Shown here one piece after another: positions 1 to 6,663 of a stretch of DNA of 7,805 nucleotides; position 1 is the first letter of the stretch, and every line of letters starts with the position of its first letter. The position numbers were made by a program, and so were the translations under genes. The stretch comes from Methanobacteriota archaeon. GTDB taxonomy: Archaea; Methanobacteriota; Methanobacteria; Methanobacteriales; Methanobacteriaceae. The DNA lies in assembly GCA_023440975.1 (NCBI GenBank), contig JAEZRD010000037.1, positions 1 to 7,805 on the forward strand. Reading direction: 5' to 3'. The notes beneath the pieces are model-generated. The model was not told the origin of the DNA and did not search any database. It saw nothing but the letters and a program-made list of their open reading frames with translations.

Positions 1-1
1 A

Positions 2-1321
2 GATTACATAGGTGTTGAAATAGAAATACCCATTACAAATCTAGAAAACAAACCAGTAAACTTCCAAATAGTACATAAAGTAACAAAAGAATTTCTAAAA
101 AAATTCCCAAACTTCACATACCAAGAAAAAGATCAAAAAGGAAACATAAACCTAGCAATAAATAAAAAAACAAAAGATATTATCTCTTACGACTGCTCTT
201 ACAATAATCTAGAATTTAGTATGGGAAAAGAGACCAACCTATTTGAAATAAAAAAACGATTCTGCACTTATTATAATAGCATAAAAAAAATATTTGAAAA
301 ATACAATCACACATTAACAGGAATGGGAGTAAACCCCCACTACAAAATAAACAAAAACATACCCATACCTAATGAAAGATATTTAATGTTATACCATCAC
401 TTAAATTCATACACAAACTATGATAAAACAATTAAATTCCATAACCATCCAGAATATGGAACATTTTCTAGTGCTTCACAAGTACAACTAGATGTAAATT
501 ATAATGATTTAATTGAAACAATAAACACATTTAACTTAGTAGAGCCAATAAAAGCAATCTTATTCAGCAACTCAATATTATTAAAAGAAAATGAAAACCT
601 AATATGTTCAAGAGATATGTTATGGGAATATAGTACCCATGGAATTAATCCCCATAATATTGGAATGTTTAAAGAAAATTTAACAAACATAAATGATTTA
701 ATAAATTATTTATCCTCATTAGATATTTATTGTGTAAAAAGAGGAAACCTTTACATAAACTTTAGGACAATGAATATACTTGATTATTTTAAATCTGATA
801 AAATAATAGGTGAATATCAAAATAAAGGAGAATATGCTAAGATTGAAATAAAACCTGAAATAGAGGATGTTAAATATTTAAGATCATTTAAATTTGAAAA
901 TTTAACTTACAGAGGAACTATTGAATATAGAAGTGTATGTACCCAACCAATGAATGAAATAATGACTGTTAGCGCATTTCATTTAGGTTTAAAACATCAA
1001 TTAAAAGAATTAAAAGAATTATTAGATAATGATACTATAATTTATAATAGAGGATATAATGCAACAGAACTTAGAAAAATGTTAATACATAATAATATTC
1101 CTGGATTCATTAATGAAGAAGGAATCTATAAATTAACAAGAAATGTTCTAGATTTAGCTAAAAAAGGTTTAGAATTAAGAGGTAATGGTGAAGAAATATT
1201 CTTAAATCCATTATATGAAAGAATAAGTAAAAAAACAAATCCTGCAAAAACAATACTTAAACTTAAAAATGAAGGAACTAGTTTAAATAAAATAATTAAA
1301 AAATATGGATTTGTAAATTAA
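2..1321 (+). CDS. Glutamate-cysteine ligase-like protein (5' end missing)
   Basis: The frame is open from base 2, so the gene begins before the window; the in-frame ATG at 221 is internal. The visible 439 codons begin with a GVEIEIP segment (bases 11-31), typical of the N-terminal strand of glutamate-cysteine ligases. Further family hallmarks are GMGVNPH, FSSASQVQLDV (bases 464-496), RDMLWE (611-628) and RGTIEYRSVCTQP (911-949), which fit the substrate and ATP/Mg binding strands of the glutamine-synthetase-like fold. The expected reaction joins glutamate to cysteine to give gamma-glutamylcysteine using ATP in the cytoplasm. No glutathione synthetase domain or gene follows. The C-terminus ends in a lysine-rich tail. 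Tyrosine codons shift from TAC (8 of 12 before about base 430) to TAT (15 of 17 after). From memory, the closest sequences are Firmicutes gut proteins, which would suggest transfer. A related ATP-dependent glutamate/amine ligase is the alternative. Confidence 0.8.
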   Translation, partial: DYIGVEIEIPITNLENKPVNFQIVHKVTKEFLKKFPNFTYQEKDQKGNINLAINKKTKDIISYDCSYNNLEFSMGKETNLFEIKKRFCTYYNSIKKIFEKYNHTLTGMGVNPHYKINKNIPIPNERYLMLYHHLNSYTNYDKTIKFHNHPEYGTFSSASQVQLDVNYNDLIETINTFNLVEPIKAILFSNSILLKENENLICSRDMLWEYSTHGINPHNIGMFKENLTNINDLINYLSSLDIYCVKRGNLYINFRTMNILDYFKSDKIIGEYQNKGEYAKIEIKPEIEDVKYLRSFKFENLTYRGTIEYRSVCTQPMNEIMTVSAFHLGLKHQLKELKELLDNDTIIYNRGYNATELRKMLIHNNIPGFINEEGIYKLTRNVLDLAKKGLELRGNGEEIFLNPLYERISKKTNPAKTILKLKNEGTSLNKIIKKYGFVN

Positions 1322-1332
1322 AAAAAAAGTAG

Positions 1333-1365
1333 AGATTAAAAAAAAAGTTTTAATTTTTTTAATCT
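1333..1365. terminator. Shared 12-bp stem terminator between convergent genes
   Basis: AGATTAAAAAAA (1333-1344) is exactly complementary to TTTTTTTAATCT (1354-1365), leaving a 9-base loop. The structure lies just after the ligase stop and covers the last codons of the convergent mrp gene. It gives an oligo-T tract on each strand, so it could end transcription from both sides. Archaeal termination depends mainly on the U tract, so the stem may only be a by-product of two facing T tracts. Confidence 0.55.
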
Positions 1366-2210
1366 TTAGTTAAATATTTATCTTTAATTGTATTAACTAT
1401 TTCATTGAATTTTTCTGAAATTTCGGATGAATCATCTGCTACAAGCTTTTCACTATCAGCAGATTCACTAATCTTTTCAGCAAGTGGAATTTCTCCAAGG
1501 AAATCAATTTCTAATTCTTTTGAGAATTTTTCACCTTCATTTTTACCGAAAATATTTAATTTTTCACCACAATTAGGACAAATATAATATGCCATATTTT
1601 CAACTAATCCTATCTTATTATTATGCATTTGACGTGCAAATTTAACAGATTTAAGCACATCTTCTTGAGATAATGTGTTTGGTGTTGTTACCATAACTAC
1701 TGCATCTATAAGTGGAATTGATTGGAATACAGTTAAAGGTTCATCTCCGGTGCCTGGTGGGTTATCTATTATGAGAACATCAAGATTTCCCCAATTTACA
1801 TCTGCAATGAATTGTCTGATTACTCCACCTTTTACAGGTCCTCTCCAGATTACTGCATCATCTATTGCGTCAAGTAGGTATGCTATACTCATTGTTTCTA
1901 TACCTGATTCGTTTTTTACTGGTATGAATTTTTTATCTTCTACGAGTATTTTTTCTCCTTCTGTTCCCATGAGTTTTGGTATATTTGGTCCATGTATATC
2001 TACATCAAGTATTCCGGTTTTGAAACCTTGTTTTTGGAATGTTTCTGCTATGTTTGCAGCTACTGTAGATTTACCTACTCCACCTTTACCACTCATTACA
2101 ACAATCTTATATTTGATTTTATTAAGATTGTTTATTAAATCCATTTCTTGTTGCATTCGAAGTTGTTGTTCTTCTTCGCTTTGTTCTGGATGTTGATGTT
2201 GATTTGCCAT
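1359..2210 (-). CDS. mrp: Mrp/ApbC/Nbp35-family iron-sulfur cluster carrier ATPase
   Basis: This 283-residue cytoplasmic P-loop ATPase belongs to the Mrp/ApbC (Nbp35) group, which binds a [4Fe-4S] cluster at a dimer interface and passes it to apo-proteins; the Methanococcus maripaludis member is a known Fe-S carrier. The deviant Walker A SGKGGVGKST spans residues 40-49 with both lysines (42, 47). Switch I is DVDIHGPNIPKLMG (69-82), Walker B is LIIDNPPGTGDE (146-157), and the bridging cluster cysteines are C211 and C214 in CPNCG. The N-terminus (residues 1-22) is rich in His, Gln and Glu and lacks the ferredoxin-like cysteines of eukaryotic Nbp35. The length is normal. GGAGG lies at 2223-2227, 12 bases from the ATG, slightly far but clear. 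A TATA-like element is at 2262-2270. The gene is transcribed alone, divergent from the acetyltransferase-like gene. Confidence 0.93.
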   Translation of the reverse strand: MANQHQHPEQSEEEQQLRMQQEMDLINNLNKIKYKIVVMSGKGGVGKSTVAANIAETFQKQGFKTGILDVDIHGPNIPKLMGTEGEKILVEDKKFIPVKNESGIETMSIAYLLDAIDDAVIWRGPVKGGVIRQFIADVNWGNLDVLIIDNPPGTGDEPLTVFQSIPLIDAVVMVTTPNTLSQEDVLKSVKFARQMHNNKIGLVENMAYYICPNCGEKLNIFGKNEGEKFSKELEIDFLGEIPLAEKISESADSEKLVADDSSEISEKFNEIVNTIKDKYLTKD

Positions 2211-2261
2211 TTTATTTCTTATCCTCCAACATTTAATATGATTTTAGTATTCTAAATTTTA

Positions 2262-2270
2262 TTATATATT
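2262..2270 (-). promoter_or_regulatory. Putative TATA box of mrp
   Basis: On the minus strand this reads AATATATAA, a good match to the archaeal TATA element. Transcription would start about 25 bases downstream, near 2240, giving a leader of roughly 30 bases that includes the GGAGG site. The surrounding DNA is nearly all A and T, so the exact position is uncertain. Confidence 0.45.
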
Positions 2271-2326
2271 TTTTATAGAATATTAAACTTATATTTATTA
2301 ATTTACTTTTTGTTATTATATAAATA

Positions 2327-2346
2327 TTATGAATATATATTCATAA
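2327..2346. promoter_or_regulatory. 20-bp perfect palindrome, possible operator
   Basis: TTATGAATATATATTCATAA is perfectly self-complementary over 20 bases and is centred about 61 bases before the acetyltransferase-like gene and 126 bases before mrp. It overlaps or adjoins TATA-like sequence at 2315-2326. Its size and place fit the site of a dimeric winged-helix repressor controlling one or both divergent genes. In such AT-rich DNA a palindrome this long could arise by chance somewhere in the window, but the position is suggestive. Confidence 0.4.
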
Positions 2347-2363
2347 ATATTTTTATTACAAAT

Positions 2364-2372
2364 AAATATATA
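2364..2372 (+). promoter_or_regulatory. Putative TATA box close to the cat-like gene
   Basis: AAATATATA lies 25 to 33 bases before the first ATG at 2398. The normal archaeal spacing would place the RNA start at or only a few bases before the ATG. No GGAGG-like site precedes the gene, so a leaderless or nearly leaderless mRNA is likely. A second TATA-like stretch at 2315-2325 would give a leader of about 50 bases instead. Confidence 0.4.
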
Positions 2373-2397
2373 ATTAAAAAAAAATAAAAAACCAAAT

Positions 2398-3027
2398 ATG
2401 ATGAAAAAATTAGATTTTAACCTTAAAGAATCCCCATTCTACAATTTCCAAAATGCAAGAACAGATATATCATTTAAAGTTAATGCACAAAACACTTACG
2501 AATACTGTAAAAAAAATAACCTATCATTCTTCATAATATCACTCGGATGTTTACTTAAAGGATTAAATGATGTCCCAGAACTTAGAAGAAAAATCATCAA
2601 CAACCAAGCAGTAGAATTTGATAAAATAGACGGAGTAACACCATTACTAGATAAAAATAATAATATGCTAGAAATGAGAGTAACATCCATAGAAAAAAAT
2701 CAAACACTAAAAGATTGGCACGATAAAGTAAAAAAAGAAGAAAAATCAATAATAAACCATGAAAAACCCTCATTTAACATAGATATGAATTTTAGAGATC
2801 AAGAACCAATAGCTAATTTTTCATGTGTTCCATGGGTTAATTTTGAATCAATTTCACCATGTGTTACTGAACCTCACCAGACACAACCCCTCATAACATG
2901 GGGAAAACTAGTAAATGGCAAAATGACTGTTGCAATAAGTACAAGCCACATATTTGTATTTGGAATTCATATTGGACTATTTAATAAATCAATACAAAAA
3001 TACTTTAATAATCCAGAACTCCTGTAA
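2398..3027 (+). CDS. Chloramphenicol acetyltransferase-fold protein, altered active-site motif
   Basis: The 209 residues match the type A chloramphenicol acetyltransferase fold in length and order. There is an N-terminal strand region FYNFQNARTDISFKV (14-28), a helix with LKGLNDVPELRRKI (53-66), the CVPWVNFESISP segment (143-154), TQPLITWGKL (162-171) and a C-terminal catalytic region SHIFVFGIHIG (183-193). Family enzymes transfer acetyl from acetyl-CoA to a hydroxyl using a histidine in the motif HHxxxDG. Here the catalytic-equivalent His184, Gly189 and the later His191 are kept, but the structural aspartate is Phe188 and the preceding His is Ser183. Chloramphenicol resistance should therefore not be assumed; another acyl acceptor or a non-catalytic role is possible. 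Two ATGs stand in a row (2398, 2401) and either may be used; no ribosome binding site is seen. Early phenylalanine codons are mostly TTC; the last nine are all TTT. Confidence 0.85.
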   Translation: MMKKLDFNLKESPFYNFQNARTDISFKVNAQNTYEYCKKNNLSFFIISLGCLLKGLNDVPELRRKIINNQAVEFDKIDGVTPLLDKNNNMLEMRVTSIEKNQTLKDWHDKVKKEEKSIINHEKPSFNIDMNFRDQEPIANFSCVPWVNFESISPCVTEPHQTQPLITWGKLVNGKMTVAISTSHIFVFGIHIGLFNKSIQKYFNNPELL

Positions 3028-3087
3028 AAAAAAAATTTTAGCTAAGCCATTAAATTATTATATAGAAATAGGTAAAAAAAATTTTAG
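3028..3087. repeat. 14-bp direct repeat in the convergent 3' gap
   Basis: AAAAAAAATTTTAG occurs at 3028-3041, right after the acetyltransferase-like stop, and again at 3074-3087, covering the last bases of gad. On the minus strand the second copy gives a T8 run just after the gad stop, a plausible gad terminator. No strong T run follows the plus-strand gene before gad's coding region, where a T6 lies at about 3130-3135. Confidence 0.5.
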
Positions 3088-4472
3088 TAAAGTAATGTAC
3101 AATCTACTTTATCTATTTTAGCTTTACCTTTTTTATTTAAATAATCTATAGCTTCCTTAATATCATTTATAAGATTATCTGTTAAATTTCTTCCAAAATT
3201 TTCTTTAATAACAAACCTTAAAACTTCCTTTTCTTCTGCATTTGGAGGTAAAGTATATGCAGGAACAATCCAACCTTTAACCCTTAGAAGTTTACTTAAA
3301 TCATAAACACTAAAATCAGTATCTTTTAAACTAACAACTACTAATGGGAAAAGTAATTCAGGATTAACAATTTCAAAAACTCCTAAATCTTCAAGATTAC
3401 TAGCTAAATAATTAGCATTTAACAACATATTATTAACAATATCAGCATAACCTTCTTTTCCTAATCTTAAAAGATTATAATATTGTGCTATTATCATCCC
3501 ACTACCTTTACTAAAGTTTAAAGAGTAATTTGGCATTAACCCCCCAAGATAATTCACATTGAATATTAAATCTTCCGGCAAATCAGATTGATCTTTAAAT
3601 ATTAACCATCCAATTCCCGGATATACAAGACCATATTTATGACCTGAAACATTAATACTTCGAACTTGTTCTAACTGGAAATCCCATTTTAACTCCGGAT
3701 TTGAAAATGGTGCAATAAAACCTCCACTAGCAGCATCAACATGTATAGGAATATCCCAACCTTTTTCCTGTTTAATATTTAATAATAATTGGTTTATATC
3801 TTCAACTGGATCCATCTGACCAGTAAATGTTGTACCAATAACTGCACCTACACATATTGTGTTTTCATCTATCCGTTTTTCTATATCCTTAACATCCACT
3901 ACAAAATTATCCTTTTTTAATGGGATTAATCTTAATTCTACATCAAAATATTTAGCAAATTTCTCCCAAACAGTATGCACATCAGCACCCATAACAATAT
4001 TTGGATTATCTATACTTTTTCCTTCAGCTTCTCTACGATTTCTCCAAGTCCATTTATGAGCCAATAATCCTAACATTATAGCTTCAGAAGATCCAATTGT
4101 ACCCATACCTAATGATTCACAATTTTCTGGAGAATGGTATAAGTTAGCTAAAATGTTCACTACACGGTCTTGTATTTTACTTGTTTGAGGGTATTCATCT
4201 ATATCTATGAAGTTTTTTCCAAGATTTTCATTAATTAGTTTATCTGCTTCATCTTCCATCCATGTTGTTACAAAACTTGCAAGATTTAATGTTGGGTTCC
4301 CATCTAAACTTAATTCATCATGAATTAATTCATATGCAGCTTTAGAAGGCATACCTTTCTCATTTAAACTATATTGTGGTATTTTTTCACTAAAATATCT
4401 ACTTCCAAATGTAGGATCTAGATTTCTATCCTCCTCTTTTAAATTTTTTAAATTTTTCTTATAAGATATCAT
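3084..4472 (-). CDS. gadB: Glutamate decarboxylase (PLP-dependent)
   Basis: The 462 residues match E. coli-type GadA/GadB in length and along their whole extent. The enzyme converts glutamate to GABA and CO2 with pyridoxal phosphate, consuming a proton. Visible landmarks are SRYFSEKIPQ (24-33), GNPTLNLASFVTTWME (58-73, substrate region), GTIGSSEAIMLG (124-135, phosphate binding), HVDAASGGF (244-252; Asp246 contacts the PLP ring nitrogen) and SGHKYGLVYPGIGW (276-289) with Lys279 as the Schiff-base lysine. The C-terminus ends in CTLLY and lacks the histidine near the end that closes the E. coli enzyme at neutral pH. The start is backed by GGGAG at 4483-4487, 10 bases upstream. It is transcribed alone, divergent from the 4603 gene. 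No glutamate/GABA antiporter is in the window. It differs from MfnA, the methanogen tyrosine/aspartate decarboxylase for methanofuran, which is shorter. Confidence 0.9.
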   Translation of the reverse strand: MISYKKNLKNLKEEDRNLDPTFGSRYFSEKIPQYSLNEKGMPSKAAYELIHDELSLDGNPTLNLASFVTTWMEDEADKLINENLGKNFIDIDEYPQTSKIQDRVVNILANLYHSPENCESLGMGTIGSSEAIMLGLLAHKWTWRNRREAEGKSIDNPNIVMGADVHTVWEKFAKYFDVELRLIPLKKDNFVVDVKDIEKRIDENTICVGAVIGTTFTGQMDPVEDINQLLLNIKQEKGWDIPIHVDAASGGFIAPFSNPELKWDFQLEQVRSINVSGHKYGLVYPGIGWLIFKDQSDLPEDLIFNVNYLGGLMPNYSLNFSKGSGMIIAQYYNLLRLGKEGYADIVNNMLLNANYLASNLEDLGVFEIVNPELLFPLVVVSLKDTDFSVYDLSKLLRVKGWIVPAYTLPPNAEEKEVLRFVIKENFGRNLTDNLINDIKEAIDYLNKKGKAKIDKVDCTLLY

Positions 4473-4602
4473 AACTTAGTATCTCCCATTTTATTTAGTT
4501 TACTTAATGAATACTTATAGTGTTTTTTTAATTTATACTTGAAGTTTTTTATATTTGTAAATAAAAATGTATAAAACAAAATATTAAGGAGGACACAAAT
4601 TT
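4473..4602. promoter_or_regulatory. Divergent promoter region of gad and the 4603 gene
   Basis: The 130-bp gap holds a likely TATA element for the rightward gene around 4545-4556 (TTTTTTATATTT), which would start RNA near 4576-4580. A weaker one for gad lies on the minus strand around 4532-4538 (TATAAAT). Ribosome binding sites are at 4483-4487 (for gad) and 4588-4592 (GGAGG within AAGGAGGA, 10 bases before the ATG at 4603). No clear palindrome is present. Confidence 0.5.
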
Positions 4603-5142
4603 ATGACAAATAATTTAAGTAAAGATAGTGTAATCGGAGTGTTTAAAACTATTAAAATTATTCCTGCTCAAGAATTACCATTTCCACAAACATTAGATTT
4701 TAATAAGATACTGGATTTAGGAGATGCATTAGCTACACAAAATTTATCATTAGAAGAAGTTAGTCAATTATTAAGCATATCCGTTGAAGATGCTGAAAAT
4801 GTTGGTAATGATGCTTCATATTTATATTTAGTGAATATTTATCATGAATATATGAAAGGTTCTAAGAAAACTTATTATCGTTTAGATGAGAATGGTAGTC
4901 TTGTTTTTAATTTATCTGGAAATCCTAAACTTTTGTTTTTAGCTAAAACTATTCTTGAACAAAAAGTGTTCTATCAAGTCTTTAAAGAGTATTTAGAAAA
5001 TGATATGATTCCTTCAGAATCTGAAATTATAACTTTAATGAAGAAGAATAAAATATTTGGCTTAAATACTGATGATGATTATAAAAAAGGATGTAAAACT
5101 ATCACATCTTGGATTAAATGGATTATAAATTTATATGAATAA
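4603..5142 (+). CDS. Uncharacterised protein, probably two winged-helix-like domains
   Basis: The function is not recognised. The 179-residue soluble protein has no signal peptide or membrane segment. Residues 35-105 read as a small helical/winged-helix domain: SLEEVSQLLSIS (49-60) resembles a recognition helix pair, followed by YLYLV and a YYRLDENGSLVFNLSG wing (91-106). Residues 110-178 form a second helical unit ending in TITSWIKWIINLYE. The pattern H/K-VF-F-x-Y-N-x-IPS-x-EI ... T-x-x-SWIKWI resembles, from memory, a domain seen beside restriction and DNA-modification proteins, where it probably contacts DNA; here it stands alone. The start is firm, with AAGGAGGA 10 bases upstream. It diverges from gad and ends only 12 bp from the convergent transporter gene. 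A regulator or a stand-alone specificity part are the best guesses, both weak. Confidence 0.8.
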   Translation: MTNNLSKDSVIGVFKTIKIIPAQELPFPQTLDFNKILDLGDALATQNLSLEEVSQLLSISVEDAENVGNDASYLYLVNIYHEYMKGSKKTYYRLDENGSLVFNLSGNPKLLFLAKTILEQKVFYQVFKEYLENDMIPSESEIITLMKKNKIFGLNTDDDYKKGCKTITSWIKWIINLYE

Positions 5143-5154
5143 AAATAAAAAATT

Positions 5155-6057
5155 TTATAATATTAATAATATTAAGGGTAAAGTTATAAAACTTAATAAA
5201 GTGCTTATAATTATACAATTTGATGTTAATTTATAATCTAAGTTAAATTCAATACTATAAGATAATAACAGAATTAATGATGACATGCTTGCTTCTATTA
5301 TACTGATTTTAAATTCTAATCCTCTAATATTTAATATAATCAAAATTAATAGACATATTAATGGGTATATAATTAGTTTTATTATAGAACTTAATATTGA
5401 GAGGTTTAAATCTTTAGTAATTCCTTTAAATTTTATTGATATGCCTAAACTAAGTAATATTAAGGGTATTGTTATGTTTTTAAATAAAGTAATTGTATTT
5501 AATACTATACTTCCTATTTGAATATGTAATAAATTTAATGTTAAACTTAATATTAAAGCCCATAATATAGGGAATGTTACTATTTTTTTTACAATATCTT
5601 TTAATTTACCATTAAATCTTAATACTAAAATTATATATAAAACAATTAACATTATTTGATCTGAAATATTAAAAAATATAGCTCTTAAAAGACCTGTATT
5701 TCCAAAAATTCCACTTATTAAAGGAAATCCAATAAATCCACTATTTCCAATCATTATTAGAATAAGCAATGCCCATTTTTTCTGAGTATTTATCTTCATT
5801 AATGTGAAAATAAAATAAGAAATTAATCCTATGATTATAGATGTTAATATACCCACTATTGAAATTATTCCAAGTTGGTGTAATAAATTTAATTTAGTAG
5901 TATAAATTGAATAAAAAATTAAACATGGCATTGCAAGATTAACTACAATCTTATTTAATATAATTACATCTTTAATTTTAAAAATACCGATTCTTTTAGT
6001 AATATAACCAATTAATATTATTATAATTATAGTTAAGAATGTTATAATTATATTCAT
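5155..6057 (-). CDS. AEC-family (auxin efflux carrier) transporter
   Basis: This 300-residue integral membrane protein has about ten hydrophobic segments made mostly of Ile and Leu. AEC-family landmarks are NLAMPCLIF (40-48), GNSGFIGFP (104-112), the start of the second half near FPILWALILSL (162-172) and ITIPLILLSLGIS (195-207). The repeat of a five-segment unit, and the length, are those of bacterial and archaeal members (malate permease and unknown efflux carriers). The substrate cannot be read from the sequence; small organic acids are typical. The ATG at 6057 has no clear ribosome binding site. The flavoprotein gene ends 39 bp upstream on the same strand, with a T10 run in the gap, so the two may be partly co-transcribed or separate. 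The 3' end lies 12 bp from the stop of the convergent 4603 gene. Confidence 0.87.
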   Translation of the reverse strand: MNIIITFLTIIIIILIGYITKRIGIFKIKDVIILNKIVVNLAMPCLIFYSIYTTKLNLLHQLGIISIVGILTSIIIGLISYFIFTLMKINTQKKWALLILIMIGNSGFIGFPLISGIFGNTGLLRAIFFNISDQIMLIVLYIILVLRFNGKLKDIVKKIVTFPILWALILSLTLNLLHIQIGSIVLNTITLFKNITIPLILLSLGISIKFKGITKDLNLSILSSIIKLIIYPLICLLILIILNIRGLEFKISIIEASMSSLILLLSYSIEFNLDYKLTSNCIIISTLLSFITLPLILLIL

Positions 6058-6086
6058 GTTTTTTTAAAACCATAGGATTAATTATT

Positions 6087-6096
6087 AAAAAAAAAA
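6087..6096 (-). terminator. Oligo-T terminator after the first flavoprotein gene
   Basis: Ten consecutive A on the plus strand give U10 in the minus-strand RNA immediately after the UAA stop. Runs of this kind are sufficient for archaeal termination, so much of the transcript may end here, leaving the transporter to read-through or its own promoter, for which no strong TATA box is visible in the 39-bp gap. Confidence 0.5.
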
Positions 6097-6639
6097 TTAA
6101 ATTTTTTTACCTAATTCATATGCTTCTTTTAGTTTTTCAACTTGATTGTTTACATCTCCAGGCATTATTACTTCTCCAGCACTTAAAGTATTTATTACAT
6201 CCCATCCCATAAATTGGAAGGTGTTTGTTTTTGTTAATTCTATGTAAGGATTATAAAAACCTTCAGGTTGCATACTTGCAAACACAAGTATAGCTTTTCC
6301 TTTAAATTCTTTTTGTGGATTGGTGAATATACTATACCATCTATCAATAAATGTTTTTCCTTGTGCACTCATCTGTCCAAAGTATATGGGTGAGCTGAAT
6401 ATTAAAAGATCTGTGTTTAGTAAGTTGTCTATGATTTCTGATCCATCATCTTTTATTTTACAATCTATCCCATCTCCACAATGACCACATGCATGGCAAG
6501 ATTCAATGTTTAAATCTTCAAGATAATATTTTGTGATTTTTATATCATTATTTTCTTTTATTCCTTTGATAATTTCATTTACCATTATTTCTCCATTCCC
6601 ATTTTTTAGTGGACTTGCCATTATTGTTGTTACTTTCAT
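6097..6639 (-). CDS. Iron-sulfur flavoprotein (Isf-like), copy 1
   Basis: The 180-residue protein has the flavodoxin-like fold of NADPH-dependent FMN reductases: strand 1 VTTIMASPLKNGN (3-15) with the FMN phosphate loop, SSPIYFGQMSAQGK (82-95) for the flavin ring, and a final helix KLKEAYELGKK. Cysteines 48, 51, 54 and 60 form C-x2-C-x2-C-x5-C, matching the compact [4Fe-4S] motif of the Methanosarcina iron-sulfur flavoprotein Isf, which passes electrons from ferredoxin and reduces O2 or H2O2. An oxidative-stress or electron-transfer role in the cytoplasm is inferred. The phosphate loop has Leu11 where the paralogue at 6984-7517 has Arg. The start is supported by GAGGT at 6649-6653, 9 bases upstream. 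The long repeat-rich region upstream suggests dedicated regulation. A plain NAD(P)H:quinone reductase is the alternative. Confidence 0.88.
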   Translation of the reverse strand: MKVTTIMASPLKNGNGEIMVNEIIKGIKENNDIKITKYYLEDLNIESCHACGHCGDGIDCKIKDDGSEIIDNLLNTDLLIFSSPIYFGQMSAQGKTFIDRWYSIFTNPQKEFKGKAILVFASMQPEGFYNPYIELTKTNTFQFMGWDVINTLSAGEVIMPGDVNNQVEKLKEAYELGKKI

Positions 6640-6663
6640 ATTTTTTTTACCTCATTTATTTTT

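Noticed and set aside
221..223. ATG taken as the start of the ligase gene
   Set aside because: The frame is open upstream to base 2 and encodes the conserved GVEIEIP segment, so the gene is truncated by the window rather than starting here.
499..690. Short open frame on the minus strand within the ligase gene
   Set aside because: No ribosome binding site and fully covered by a conserved gene; the same holds for small frames inside cat (2496-2690), gad (3859-4059), mrp (1405-1587) and the transporter (5285-5521).
1675..2196. A 173-codon open frame on the plus strand, antisense to mrp
   Set aside because: It lies wholly within the well supported mrp gene, has no family resemblance and only reflects the codon pattern of the opposite strand.
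5155..6057. Transporter as the glutamate/GABA antiporter partner of gad
   Set aside because: Its landmarks are of the AEC family with about ten membrane segments; it is not of the amino acid-polyamine-cation family to which GadC belongs, and it is separated from gad by an opposite-strand gene.
6071..6076. Minus-strand ATG (from CCATAGG) as an upstream start for the transporter
   Set aside because: It is out of frame with the transporter and would run into other sequence; the ATG at 6057 gives the normal family length.
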